Shown here piece after piece: positions 1 through 7,094 of a stretch of 9,560 nt of DNA. Below the pieces are notes generated by a model. The model was not told the DNA's origin. It did no database searches and saw only the letters and a list, made by a program, of their open reading frames with translations. Origin of the DNA: an uncultured Bacillota bacterium (lineage in GTDB: Bacteria > Bacillota_I > Bacilli_A > RF39 > UBA660); NCBI GenBank assembly GCA_947383065.1, contig CANDCB010000019.1, forward strand, positions 1 through 9,560, given 5' to 3'. Both the position numbers and the translations under genes were made by a program. Numbering within the stretch: position 1 is the first letter of the stretch; every line of letters begins with the position of its first letter.

Positions 1-111
1 CTTGTTACTAAATTAATTGGTATATTTTTAATTTGTTCAGGCCTTTTAGATGCAATGGTATGTAACTTATTTAGACAAAGGGCTAAAAATATTTTGCATA
101 TTTTCGAATAA
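1..111 (+). CDS. 3' end of a membrane-protein gene, possibly DUF308/HdeD-like (partial)
   Basis: An open frame enters from the left edge and runs 36 codons to TAA at 109-111. It reads as one hydrophobic segment (KLIGIFLICSGLLDAMV) followed by a short basic tail (NLFRQRAKNILHIFE), the look of the last transmembrane helix of an integral membrane protein. The pattern GIFLICSGLLD, with paired glycines and an acidic residue closing the helix, recalls the repeats of DUF308/HdeD-family proteins. With only 36 residues visible this is a weak family guess. No GC-rich terminator follows; only AT-rich weak hairpins occupy the 154 bases before secG. The in-frame hydrophobic character and clean stop support a real gene end, but it cannot be identified from the fragment alone. 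Confidence 0.55.
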   Translation, partial: LVTKLIGIFLICSGLLDAMVCNLFRQRAKNILHIFE

Positions 112-211
112 TATTATAACAAACAATAAAGTTGTATAAAATTTATAATCTTTAAAAAACTATTTATATAGTAAAAAGAAAGATTAAATAAAATGTTATT
201 GTTTAAATAAC

Positions 212-240
212 TTGATTTATAACCACATATATGATAGATT
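212..240 (+). promoter_or_regulatory. Candidate secG promoter (weak)
   Basis: TTGATT at 212-217 and TAGATT at 235-240, 17 bases apart, each differ from the sigma-A consensus at two positions and would start transcription about 20 bases before the secG ATG. TATGAT at 230-235 is an alternative -10 without a good -35. AT-rich DNA yields such matches by chance, so this is tentative. Confidence 0.25.
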
Positions 241-265
241 ATTATGGAGAAACGGAAGTGAATGT

Positions 266-481
266 ATGGAAATTGCACTTTTAATAGTATCAGTATTACT
301 AATAGCCATTGTTTTATTACAAAGTAATAAAGCAAGTGATGCAAGTCAGATTATTAGTGGCGGAAACGATGCTTTATTTCAAAATCAAAAAGAACGTGGC
401 GTAGAATTATTAATAACAAGACTTACAATAATTTTAGGAGCAGCATTCTTTATAATTTCATTTATAATGTTTATTAAATAA
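266..481 (+). CDS. secG: Preprotein translocase subunit SecG
   Basis: This encodes SecG, the small accessory subunit of the SecYEG protein-conducting channel in the cytoplasmic membrane. The 71-residue product has the family layout: an N-terminal helix (about residues 2-20, ALLIVSVLLIAIVLLQ), a polar connecting loop with the characteristic LLQSNKASDASQIISGGND stretch, and a second helix near the C-terminus (about 48-69). The length is typical for Gram-positive SecG. The ATG at 266 is chosen because GGAAG at 254-258 sits 7 bases upstream and the protein then begins directly with the hydrophobic helix. A frame extending upstream to a TTG at 212 would add 18 polar residues that SecG does not have. 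A terminator follows directly, so secG is transcribed separately from rnr, although the secG-rnr-smpB order is the one known from Bacillus. Confidence 0.93.
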   Translation: MEIALLIVSVLLIAIVLLQSNKASDASQIISGGNDALFQNQKERGVELLITRLTIILGAAFFIISFIMFIK

Positions 482-501
482 ATCCGTTAAGGATTTTTTT
501 T
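480..501 (+). terminator. Intrinsic terminator of secG
   Basis: AAATCC (480-485), loop GTTAA, GGATTT (491-496) form a perfect 6-bp stem that runs into a T tract ending at 501. The stem begins inside the secG stop codon (TAA 479-481), so stop codon and terminator overlap. Confidence 0.8.
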
Positions 502-525
502 AATCTATTTTTTCTAACTAAAATA

Positions 526-534
526 TGTTATATT
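526..534 (+). promoter_or_regulatory. Candidate rnr promoter (extended -10)
   Basis: TGTTATATT at 526-534 is an extended -10 (TGN plus TATATT, one mismatch to TATAAT). No good -35 lies upstream; TATTTT at 506-511 is at the right 17-base spacing but poor. It sits between the secG terminator and rnr, where a promoter is expected, and would give a leader of about 30 bases. Confidence 0.45.
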
Positions 535-572
535 AATAATAAGTATTTTTAATAATAAGGGGAAGAAAAACG

Positions 573-2714
573 GTGATATCTATGAGAGAACAAATACTAA
601 ATTTACTAAAAAATATTCATGAAGCTAAAGAGCTTATAGAAATAAATGATTTGCTAGGTTTAAAAACTAGTGATGAATTACGTGAACTTCAAGAAAACTT
701 AAATGCTTTAGTTGATGAATATTTAGTCTTCTATACTAAAAAAGGAAAATATATTCTTTTAGATAACTGTCCAGGAATTAAAATTGGTAAGTTATCAGTT
801 AGCAAAAAAGGATTTGGCTTCATAATTTTAGACCGTGAAGATGATATTTATGTTGATAAAAAAAATATGAATGATGCCATCCATGATGATATTGTTCTTG
901 CCGAAGTCTTTACATCAGGGGTTCGTAAAGAAGCAAGAATAATCCGTATAATTAAACGTGATCTTAAGAATCTTGTTGGTGAAATAGAATTTGATAAAAA
1001 TGGTCGTGCTTATATCGAATTAGACGATGATAAAAGAAATCTAACTATTGAACTTACACCTGATAGTACTAAACAATGCGTTGAAGGGCATAAAGTTATG
1101 GTAAATGTTATTAAAGAAGTTAATAAACATACTTATATTGCCAAAGTAGTAAAAATAATCGGTCATAAAAATGACCCAGGAACAGATATCTTAAGTATTG
1201 CTTATAAACATGGAATATATGAAGACTTTGGTTCGGAAGTTGAAAAAGAACTTGAACAAATCCCAACTGAAGTAGCAAAAGATGATTTAATAAATCGTCG
1301 TGACTTAACCAGTGAAGTCATCTTTACAATTGATGGTGATGATACTAAAGATATCGATGATGCTATAAGTATAAAAAAATGCAATAATGGCAATTATGAA
1401 TTAGGAGTACACATTGCTGATGTTTCAAATTATGTTAAAGAAAATACAGCCCTAGGCGATGCAGCTTACGAAAGAGGAACATCTTCTTATCTTGCAGATA
1501 CAGTAATCCCTATGCTTCCCCATCAATTATCAAATGGTATTTGCTCTTTAAATGAAGGCGAAATAAGATTAACTATGTCTTGTGTTATGGAAATAAACCA
1601 TAAAGGAAAAATAGTTGACTATGATATCTTTCCAAGCTACATCAAAAGTCGCAAAAAAATGACTTACAAAAAAGTTAATGATTGCATTGTAAGAGGAATT
1701 GTATCGCCTGATTATGAGCCATACGCTAATGATTTACTATTAATGAATGAACTTCACCAAATTCTTAGAAAAGAAAAAAATAGTCGTGGTTATATAAATT
1801 TTGATTTAGATGAAGCTAAAATTATTCAAGATGAAAATGGTAAAGCTATTGATGTTGTTAAGCGCGTTCGTGAAGAAGGCGAAATGCTTATTGAAGATTT
1901 TATGATTGCCGCAAATGAAACAGTTGCAACTCATATTTATAACATGCAATTACCTTTCATATATCGTATCCATGATGTTCCAAAACCAGAAAAAGTTGAC
2001 GATTTTATGACAATGGTCAAAATATTAGGATATAAATTAAGAGGAAACGTTAATGATTTAAGTCCTAAAGCAATGCAAAATATCTTAGATCAATTAAAAG
2101 ATACTAAAGAATTTGAAATATTATCTAGTTTACTTTTAAGAAGTATGCGTAAAGCTGAATATAGCAAAGAAAATATTGGTCATTTTGGTTTAGCTAGCAA
2201 ATCATACACTCATTTCACTAGCCCAATTAGAAGATATCCCGACTTAGTAGTTCATCGTCTTTTAAAAACATATTTAATTGACAACGATTTATCTATGACT
2301 ACAATTCAAACATTAGAAAATAATCTTGTTGAAATCGCTAGTCATTCATCAGAAAGAGAAGTGGCCGCTGTAGATGCCGAACGTGATGTCTTGGACATGA
2401 AAATGGCTGAATATATGGAAGATCATATTGGAGAAGAATACGAAGGCGTTATTACTTCTATAACTAATTTCGGTTTTTTTGTCGCTTTACCTAATCTAAT
2501 AGAAGGGCTTGTACATGTTCAAACTTTAAAAGGTGATTATTTCACATATCTTCCAGACTTATTGTGTATGATGGGAAAATCTACAAAAAAAACATATCGC
2601 TTAGGGGAAAAAGTCAGAGTCAAATGTATTTCTGCTTCAAAAGAAAATTCAAGTATTGACTTTGAAATAGTAAAGGTTGATGATAAAAATGGAAATAAAA
2701 AACAAGAAAGCTAA
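573..2714 (+). CDS. rnr: Ribonuclease R (RNB-family 3'-5' exoribonuclease)
   Basis: RNase R is a processive 3'-to-5' exoribonuclease that degrades structured RNA and, with SmpB/tmRNA, takes part in trans-translation quality control. Domains in order: an N-terminal winged-helix-like region (about 4-60), two cold-shock domains (about 70-127 and 130-195), the RNB catalytic domain (about 244-570) and a C-terminal S1 domain (622-702). The metal-binding motif [11 protein letters not shown] is intact; D254, D260, D262 and D263 match the four catalytic aspartates of the family. [16 protein letters not shown] (547-562) is the RNB signature near the domain end. At 713 residues it is shorter than many Bacillus homologues because the basic C-terminal tail is only about ten residues (ending NGNKKQES). 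The start is ambiguous: GTG 573 lies 7 bases after AAGGGGAAG (557-565), while ATG 582 (MREQIL) is 16 away but has GGTGAT close by. The 3' end overlaps smpB. Confidence 0.95.
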   Translation: MISMREQILNLLKNIHEAKELIEINDLLGLKTSDELRELQENLNALVDEYLVFYTKKGKYILLDNCPGIKIGKLSVSKKGFGFIILDREDDIYVDKKNMNDAIHDDIVLAEVFTSGVRKEARIIRIIKRDLKNLVGEIEFDKNGRAYIELDDDKRNLTIELTPDSTKQCVEGHKVMVNVIKEVNKHTYIAKVVKIIGHKNDPGTDILSIAYKHGIYEDFGSEVEKELEQIPTEVAKDDLINRRDLTSEVIFTIDGDDTKDIDDAISIKKCNNGNYELGVHIADVSNYVKENTALGDAAYERGTSSYLADTVIPMLPHQLSNGICSLNEGEIRLTMSCVMEINHKGKIVDYDIFPSYIKSRKKMTYKKVNDCIVRGIVSPDYEPYANDLLLMNELHQILRKEKNSRGYINFDLDEAKIIQDENGKAIDVVKRVREEGEMLIEDFMIAANETVATHIYNMQLPFIYRIHDVPKPEKVDDFMTMVKILGYKLRGNVNDLSPKAMQNILDQLKDTKEFEILSSLLLRSMRKAEYSKENIGHFGLASKSYTHFTSPIRRYPDLVVHRLLKTYLIDNDLSMTTIQTLENNLVEIASHSSEREVAAVDAERDVLDMKMAEYMEDHIGEEYEGVITSITNFGFFVALPNLIEGLVHVQTLKGDYFTYLPDLLCMMGKSTKKTYRLGEKVRVKCISASKENSSIDFEIVKVDDKNGNKKQES

Positions 2715-3120
2715 TTTTGACTATTTTATTGAAGAAACTATTGAATGTGGTATAGAATTAAAAGGGACTGAAATTAAATCATTAAGACGTGGATCTGGTA
2801 ATTTAAAAGACACTTTTGCTCTTATACGCAATAATGAAATATATTTAATAAATATGTACATTGCAAAATATGAGGAAGGAAACCGTTTTAATCATCAAGA
2901 ACGCCGTTCAAGAAAACTTTTATTACATAAAAAAGAAATAAAAAAACTTCAAGAAAAAGTTAATAAAGATGGATATAGTTTAATACCTTTAAAAGCCTAT
3001 CTAGTAAAAAATAAAGTTAAGATTTTATTAGGTGTCGGAAAAGGCAAAAAGCTATACGATAAACGTGAATCTATTAAAGAAAGAGATATAAAAAGAAGCG
3101 AAAAAATAATTTATAAATAA
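2689..3120 (+). CDS. smpB: SsrA-binding protein SmpB
   Basis: SmpB binds tmRNA and delivers it to stalled ribosomes, allowing trans-translation to rescue them. The 143-residue product carries the family hallmarks: [13 protein letters not shown] at the start, the GTEIKSLR motif (residues about 27-34), [10 protein letters not shown] followed by the basic [13 protein letters not shown] segment, and the [14 protein letters not shown]-terminal tail that enters the ribosomal decoding site. Length is near the usual 150-160 residues. The gene overlaps rnr by 26 nt, implying translational coupling. ATG 2689 ([10 protein letters not shown]) is preferred: upstream in-frame TTG 2677 and ATG 2680 lie 0 and 3 bases after the AAAGG at 2672-2676, too close to be read, while 2689 is 12 away, a little long. 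A terminator follows at once, and no tmRNA gene is visible in this window. Confidence 0.95.
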   Translation: MEIKNKKANFDYFIEETIECGIELKGTEIKSLRRGSGNLKDTFALIRNNEIYLINMYIAKYEEGNRFNHQERRSRKLLLHKKEIKKLQEKVNKDGYSLIPLKAYLVKNKVKILLGVGKGKKLYDKRESIKERDIKRSEKIIYK

Positions 3121-3128
3121 AAGCTATC

Positions 3129-3157
3129 AAAGACGAGTAAACAACTCCGTCTTTTTT
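3129..3157 (+). terminator. Intrinsic terminator of rnr-smpB
   Basis: AAAGACG (3129-3135) pairs with CGTCTTT (3148-3154). After a single bulged C at 3147, AGT (3136-3138) pairs with ACT (3144-3146) around the loop AAACA. The stem merges into a T run at 3152-3157. It lies 9 bases after the smpB stop. Confidence 0.85.
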
Positions 3158-3289
3158 ATGACAAAAAAATTATTCAAATAAAACTATATAAATTAATAAT
3201 AATTAAATAACATATTGATTAATAAAACTTATCATAGAAATTATTATGTTAATAATTAAATTATCATCTAATTAAAAAATTTATATGGG

Positions 3290-3319
3290 TTGTTTTTTGT
3301 ACCTAATAAATGTTATAAT
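3290..3319 (+). promoter_or_regulatory. Sigma-A-type promoter of cdaA-cdaR
   Basis: TTGTTT (3290-3295), an 18-base spacer and a perfect TATAAT (3314-3319) preceded by TGT, giving a full extended -10 (TGTTATAAT). Transcription would start near 3326, leaving about 20 bases before the cdaA ATG, most of it the GAGGAGG ribosome binding site (3332-3338). The DNA from 3158 to 3289 is AT-rich and I see no gene, riboswitch or RNA in it. Confidence 0.75.
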
Positions 3320-3346
3320 TAGTAACGTAAAGAGGAGGCAGATAAG

Positions 3347-4171
3347 ATGACTTTATCTACTGTGTGGTCAATATTTACGAAAATACTAGACATATGCGTA
3401 GTATGGTGTATGGCTTATTATATATTAAAAAATGTTAAAAATAATGTTAAAATGATTTTAATTGTTAAAGGGGTTATAATTATCCTTTTATTCAAAGTAT
3501 TAAGTGATATTTTTAATTTATATACTGTTGGTATTTTATTAGAATATGTTTTTGAATGGGGACCTTTAGCCATAATTATCTTATTCCAACCAGAAATAAG
3601 AAGTTTTTTAGAATCAATTGGCAGAACTAAATTACTTGGTCGTCATAAAATTCTAACTGTTGAGGAAAGAGAAAAAGTAGTCTATGAAATAATGGACGCT
3701 GTTGAATACTTAAGAAAAAACAAGATTGGTGCTCTTATGGTAATTGAACGTGACGTTTCACTACAAGACTATATCACTCCAGCAACCAAGGTATATGCCG
3801 ATTTAACTAGCCCTTTATTAGGTACAATATTTTTCCCAAATAGTCCTTTGCACGATGGCGGAGTAATCATCCAAGGCGATCGTATTACTTGTGCTGGTGC
3901 TGTATTTAAAACAAGTATGGACCCTAATTTAAATAAAAAATTAGGAACTCGTCATAGAGCAGCTTTAGGAATAGCTGAAGAATCAGACGCCGTTGCTTTA
4001 ATAGTTTCCGAAGAAACTGGTCGTATTAGCATTGCTGTTGATCACGAAATTCACTATAATCTTAGTCTAGACGAATTTAGAATGATGCTTGTTGATGAAT
4101 TAAAACCTAAAACTGAGATTTTCTATAATGCTGATGGAACAGAAAGCGAAGGTGAATTAGATGAAATCTAA
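3347..4171 (+). CDS. cdaA: Membrane diadenylate cyclase CdaA (c-di-AMP synthase)
   Basis: CdaA condenses two ATP into cyclic di-AMP, the second messenger that controls potassium and osmolyte uptake and cell-wall homeostasis. Of the 274 residues, about 8-81 form three transmembrane helices, followed by the family hallmark QPEIRSFLESIGR (81-93). The cytoplasmic DAC (DisA_N) domain follows. Both active-site motifs are present: LHDGGVI with D170-G171-G172 (the DGA-type motif, here with Gly for Ala) and GTRHRAALG with RHR at 202-204. Their positions nearly match those of B. subtilis CdaA. The ATG is set by a strong GAGGAGG 8 bases upstream. The gene heads a two-gene operon and overlaps cdaR by 11 nt, so synthase and regulator are probably translationally coupled. 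No DisA-type DNA-binding domain is present, so this is the CdaA rather than the DisA class. Confidence 0.95.
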   Translation: MTLSTVWSIFTKILDICVVWCMAYYILKNVKNNVKMILIVKGVIIILLFKVLSDIFNLYTVGILLEYVFEWGPLAIIILFQPEIRSFLESIGRTKLLGRHKILTVEEREKVVYEIMDAVEYLRKNKIGALMVIERDVSLQDYITPATKVYADLTSPLLGTIFFPNSPLHDGGVIIQGDRITCAGAVFKTSMDPNLNKKLGTRHRAALGIAEESDAVALIVSEETGRISIAVDHEIHYNLSLDEFRMMLVDELKPKTEIFYNADGTESEGELDEI

Positions 4172-5549
4172 AAAGAAAAACAATGCTTTCAAAAAATTTA
4201 CAAGTAATTCTTATAAGACAATTGATAAATTAATTATTACTCCTATAAGCACCTTAGTTTACAAATTTCAAAATAAACTAGGTAAAGATAGCAAAATTGA
4301 AAAATTATTAAATCGCCCAAATGCTTTATTAATATTATCTTTAATTTTTGCTGTAGTCTTATTTTATTTTGTTGATAATGATGCGGTATCACTCGTTAAT
4401 AATGATGCAAAATTTTTAACCAATATACCAGTTGAAGTTAAATACAATAATAGTGCATATGTTATTGAAGGTATTCCTGAAACTGTAGATATGACTTTAA
4501 TTGGCGGTAAATACGAAATTTATTTAGCTGAAAGTCTAGGTGATAATAAAGTTACTGTCGATTTAACTGATTACCAAGCTAGTAATACTCCAGTTCGTGT
4601 TAAACTTACATATAATAAAAAAATAAAAAATGTTAGCTATAAAATTGATCCTACTTATTTAACGGTTACAATTAAAGAAAAAGTAAGTGACAATAAAACT
4701 GTTAGTTATGATTTAATGAATCAAGATGAATTAGATCCTAAATTAAGTGTTAAATCTGTTGAATTATCAAAATCAGATGTAATTGTAAGAGGATCACAAG
4801 ATACAATTGATACAATAGCATCTATTAAAGCTCTAATTGATTTAAAAAATGAGGAATTTACTAAAGCAGGAACTTATAATCTCGACAATTTAAAACTAGT
4901 AGCATATGATTCAACTGGTAAAATAATTAATAATGTCGAGATTGTAGCTACAAATATAAGCGCTAAAATTGAACTAAGTTCTTTTTCTAAAAAAGTTCCA
5001 GTAAAAGTTCAAATAACTGGTGAATTAGTAAGTGGTAAAGCGATATCTTCAATAACAATTAATGGTGTCGATGCCTCAAGTTTTGAAACAACTATTTATG
5101 GTGAAGAAAGTGCCTTAGAAAATATTGAAAATATTCCCGTTTCTATTGATGCTGATGGTCAAGGAAATAACGGTTCAAAAACTTCTAAAGTTACATTATC
5201 AAAACCTTCTGGCGTAAGAAATATAAGTGATGAAAGCGTTACTGTTGTCTTAAATTTCGGCGAAGCTAAACAACGCACAATCGTAATAGAAGGTATTAGA
5301 ACTTCTAATGTTCCAAATGGTCTAACAGCCAATCTAGTTTCAAAACTAGATAATGAAGTTGAAATTCAAGTAATTGGTGTTGAATCAGTTATTAATGAAC
5401 TAGACGCAAACAGTAGCGGAATCTATGCATATGTCGATTTAACAGGCTATAGTACAGGTACGTATTCTATTCCTGTCAAAGTTGAAGGCAGCGATTCAAG
5501 ATTACAATACATAGTTACAAAAAATGTAAATATAATTTTATCAAAATAA
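4161..5549 (+). CDS. cdaR: CdaA regulator CdaR (YbbR-domain protein)
   Basis: CdaR is a membrane-anchored partner that modulates CdaA; its YbbR domains lie outside the membrane. The 462 residues comprise a lysine-rich cytoplasmic segment (1-52), one transmembrane helix (about 53-71, NALLILSLIFAVVLFYFV) and four consecutive YbbR-type beta-rich repeats (about 85-174, 181-272, 276-367 and 370-461). The repeat pattern shows in recurring elements: IPVEV.. near repeat starts, V.G....I..I central motifs (VRGSQDTIDTI, IYGEESALENI, VIGVESVINEL) and VDLT.Y..GTY strands. The cytoplasmic tail is longer than I recall for B. subtilis YbbR, where the helix is close to the N-terminus. The start overlaps the end of cdaA, with AAGGTGA (4149-4155) 5 bases upstream. 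In Bacillus, glmM follows; here a convergent gene does, 7 bases away. Confidence 0.93.
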   Translation: MKSKKKNNAFKKFTSNSYKTIDKLIITPISTLVYKFQNKLGKDSKIEKLLNRPNALLILSLIFAVVLFYFVDNDAVSLVNNDAKFLTNIPVEVKYNNSAYVIEGIPETVDMTLIGGKYEIYLAESLGDNKVTVDLTDYQASNTPVRVKLTYNKKIKNVSYKIDPTYLTVTIKEKVSDNKTVSYDLMNQDELDPKLSVKSVELSKSDVIVRGSQDTIDTIASIKALIDLKNEEFTKAGTYNLDNLKLVAYDSTGKIINNVEIVATNISAKIELSSFSKKVPVKVQITGELVSGKAISSITINGVDASSFETTIYGEESALENIENIPVSIDADGQGNNGSKTSKVTLSKPSGVRNISDESVTVVLNFGEAKQRTIVIEGIRTSNVPNGLTANLVSKLDNEVEIQVIGVESVINELDANSSGIYAYVDLTGYSTGTYSIPVKVEGSDSRLQYIVTKNVNIILSK

Positions 5550-5579
5550 AAGAACCCTAGTCATCTAGTGTTCTTTTTT
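5549..5579. terminator. Shared bidirectional terminator between cdaR and the DUF378 gene
   Basis: AAAGAAC (5549-5555) pairs with GTTCTTT (5570-5576). After a C/T mismatch, CTAG (5557-5560) pairs with CTAG (5565-5568) around the loop TCAT. On the plus strand the stem leads into T 5574-5579; on the minus strand the A-rich left flank becomes a broken T tract. The hairpin fills the 7-base gap between the two convergent genes and includes the minus-strand TAG stop (5557-5559). Confidence 0.85.
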
Positions 5580-5760
5580 CATCAAAAAAGTAAGCTATAC
5601 AAATTAAAGAAGCAATACCAATGATTATATAAATTATATTATTAATTAGTGTACTTTTTATAAGCATTGTTACTAAATTTAAATCAAATAATCCTATTAA
5701 TCCCCAGTTTAATGCTCCAATAATTGTTAAAATTAATGCAATTTTTTTAATTATTTCCAT
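5557..5760 (-). CDS. DUF378 family small membrane protein
   Basis: A 67-residue protein with two transmembrane helices (about 5-26 and 40-60) and a short charged C-terminus (DEKRTLDD). The first helix contains IGALNWGLIGLFDLNLV and the second IYIIIGIASL, the characteristic motifs of DUF378 (YuzA-like) proteins, whose function is unknown. Length is typical and the gene looks intact. The start ATG (5758-5760) is preceded on the minus strand by AAGGAAGG with 5 bases of spacing, a strong site. It is transcribed toward cdaR and shares its terminator. It diverges from the lipoprotein gene across 104 bases that must hold both promoters. Nothing suggests a functional link to c-di-AMP beyond position. 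Confidence 0.9.
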   Translation of the reverse strand: MEIIKKIALILTIIGALNWGLIGLFDLNLVTMLIKSTLINNIIYIIIGIASLICIAYFFDEKRTLDD

Positions 5761-5841
5761 ATAAACCTTCCTTTTCTACTATTATTATCACCAATAATTT
5801 TTAATTTATGTATGAATAATTACTAAAAAGATAAATATTAT

Positions 5842-5847
5842 TAAAAT
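5842..5847 (+). promoter_or_regulatory. Candidate -10 of the lipoprotein gene (weak)
   Basis: TAAAAT (5842-5847) is one mismatch from TATAAT and lies just upstream of the ribosome binding site AAAGG (5851-5855), a spacing like that of other promoters in this window. No convincing -35 is visible (TTACTA at 5820-5825 is the nearest). Confidence 0.25.
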
Positions 5848-5864
5848 AGAAAAGGTTGGGTGTT

Positions 5865-6965
5865 ATGAAAAAAATAATTTTATTGTTTATAAGTATAATC
5901 TTATTAACAGGTTGTGGTAAGGTGGATAAAGACAAATTAATCGAAAATTTTAAGGATAAAGTAGAGTCATCAAAATCATATACGATTGACAGTAATATGG
6001 AAATTTACAATGCGGAAGATACCTTCACGTATAATATAAAAGTTTATTATATGGACGATGATTTTTTTAAAGTAGAAATGGTAAATACTTTAAGTAATCA
6101 TGAACAAATAATTTTAAGAAATAATCGTGAAGTGTATGTTGTTACTCCAAGTTTAAATAAAAGTTATAAATTTGTAAGTGAATGGCCTTATAATAGTAGT
6201 CAATCATATATATTAAACACATTAGTAAAAGACATAGATAATGCTAACGAGATAGAATTTATTACTGAGGATGAAGGTTATAGTTTAAAAGTTCCTGTGA
6301 ATTACCCAAATAATAATAACTTAAAATATGAAAAAATGTTTTTTGATAAAGACATGGATTTAAAAGAAGTTGTAGTATATGATAAAGAAGATATTGTCTC
6401 TATTAAAGTAAAATTTGCTAAGATAGACTATAAAGCTAATTTAAAAGAAGAAGACTTTGATGTTGATAAACTTATTGATGAAAATTGTTGTAATACAACG
6501 CCAAATAATTCTAATAATACAAATTCTAATGAAAATAATAACGCTAAAGACAATGGAAACAATAATTCATCTGATGAAAATAATAAACAAAATAATAATA
6601 AGACATCAAATACATCATCTTTAGAAGATATTGTATATCCTTTATATATTCCTACAAACACATACTTAAAAGGCAAAGAAACTGTAAATACTGAAACTGG
6701 TGAGCGTGTAATACTGACATTTAATGGTGAAAAGAACTTTGTTCTAATCGAAGAAACAAGTCAAGTAAAAGATGAATTTGAAATCATCCCAGTTTATGGA
6801 GATCCCCTTATGTTAAGCAATACAATCGGTGCTTTAAGTACTAATTCATTATCTTGGACTGCTGATAATGTTGATTATTATCTAGCTAGTAATGATTTAA
6901 GTACCTCAGAAATTCTTACGATTGCCTCATCTTTAAACAGTACAAATCTAGTTGTTGAAAAATAA
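5865..6965 (+). CDS. Lipoprotein with LolA-like and DUF4367-like domains
   Basis: This is a predicted 366-residue lipoprotein anchored on the outer face of the membrane. A type II signal peptide (MKKIILLFISIILLTGC) ends in the lipobox LTGC with the lipidated Cys at 17. Residues about 25-205 form an alternating-strand region (YTIDSNMEIYNAEDTFTYNIKVYYMDDDFFKVEM and onward) resembling LolA-like outer-membrane-lipoprotein-sorting folds, such as the sporulation lipoproteins YdcC and GerS. An Asn-rich linker (about 210-250) follows. The C-terminal region (about 253-366) resembles DUF4367: YPLYIPTNTYL at the start, a central LTFNGEKNFVLIEE, then SLSWTADNVDYYLASNDLSTSEILTIASSL. ATG 5865 lies 9 bases after AAAGG; a TTG nine bases earlier is less likely. 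Paired cysteines (208-209) mark the linker border. Lipoprotein status is firm; domain names rest on pattern resemblance, and the function is unknown. Confidence 0.85.
   Translation: MKKIILLFISIILLTGCGKVDKDKLIENFKDKVESSKSYTIDSNMEIYNAEDTFTYNIKVYYMDDDFFKVEMVNTLSNHEQIILRNNREVYVVTPSLNKSYKFVSEWPYNSSQSYILNTLVKDIDNANEIEFITEDEGYSLKVPVNYPNNNNLKYEKMFFDKDMDLKEVVVYDKEDIVSIKVKFAKIDYKANLKEEDFDVDKLIDENCCNTTPNNSNNTNSNENNNAKDNGNNNSSDENNKQNNNKTSNTSSLEDIVYPLYIPTNTYLKGKETVNTETGERVILTFNGEKNFVLIEETSQVKDEFEIIPVYGDPLMLSNTIGALSTNSLSWTADNVDYYLASNDLSTSEILTIASSLNSTNLVVEK
6492..6614 (+). repeat. Low-complexity Asn-rich coding tract
   Basis: Inside the lipoprotein gene, about 40 codons are dominated by AAT/AAC (Asn) with some AGT/TCT, GAA and AAA, giving irregular AATAAT-type micro-repeats. 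It encodes a flexible linker between the two domains. Such tracts can change length by slippage, though no clean tandem unit is present. Confidence 0.6.
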
Positions 6966-7047
6966 TGAATAAAAATTTTCCTCTTTAACCAAAATAATTT
7001 TAAAGTGAATAACTTGTGAAAAGTAATGATAAACGAAAAACATTTAT

Positions 7048-7075
7048 TTGCTTTAAGAATTAAATGTGATATAAT
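7048..7075 (+). promoter_or_regulatory. Promoter of the 7095-7637 gene
   Basis: TTGCTT (7048-7053), a 16-base spacer and perfect TATAAT (7070-7075) preceded by TGA, an ideal extended -10. Transcription would begin near 7082, right at the AAGGTGG ribosome binding site (7082-7088), leaving a leader of only about 13 bases. This also rules out the upstream in-frame start at 7026, which would lie outside the transcript. Confidence 0.7.
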
Positions 7076-7094
7076 TGGGACAAGGTGGTTTAAT

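Noticed and set aside
114..344. Minus-strand open frame (76 codons) over the start of secG
   Set aside because: It is a shadow of AT-rich intergenic DNA and secG: Ile/Tyr/Leu/Phe-rich, no family pattern, and secG in the other strand is clear.
1202..1393. Minus-strand open frame inside rnr
   Set aside because: It lies wholly within the RNase R catalytic domain coding region and its product shows no recognisable features.
3158..3289. Possible small RNA, riboswitch or ORF between smpB and cdaA
   Set aside because: The stretch is AT-rich with loose TTAATAATTAAAT-like repeats and only a 7-codon frame at 3158; no stable stem or conserved RNA element is visible.
6428..6676. Minus-strand open frame opposite the lipoprotein linker
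   Set aside because: The Leu/Phe/Ser-rich product is just the complement of the Asn/Lys/Glu codons of the linker.
7026..7094. Upstream extension of the 7095 gene to a start at 7026
   Set aside because: The extension overlaps the predicted promoter (7048-7075), has no ribosome binding site, and 7095 has a good one.
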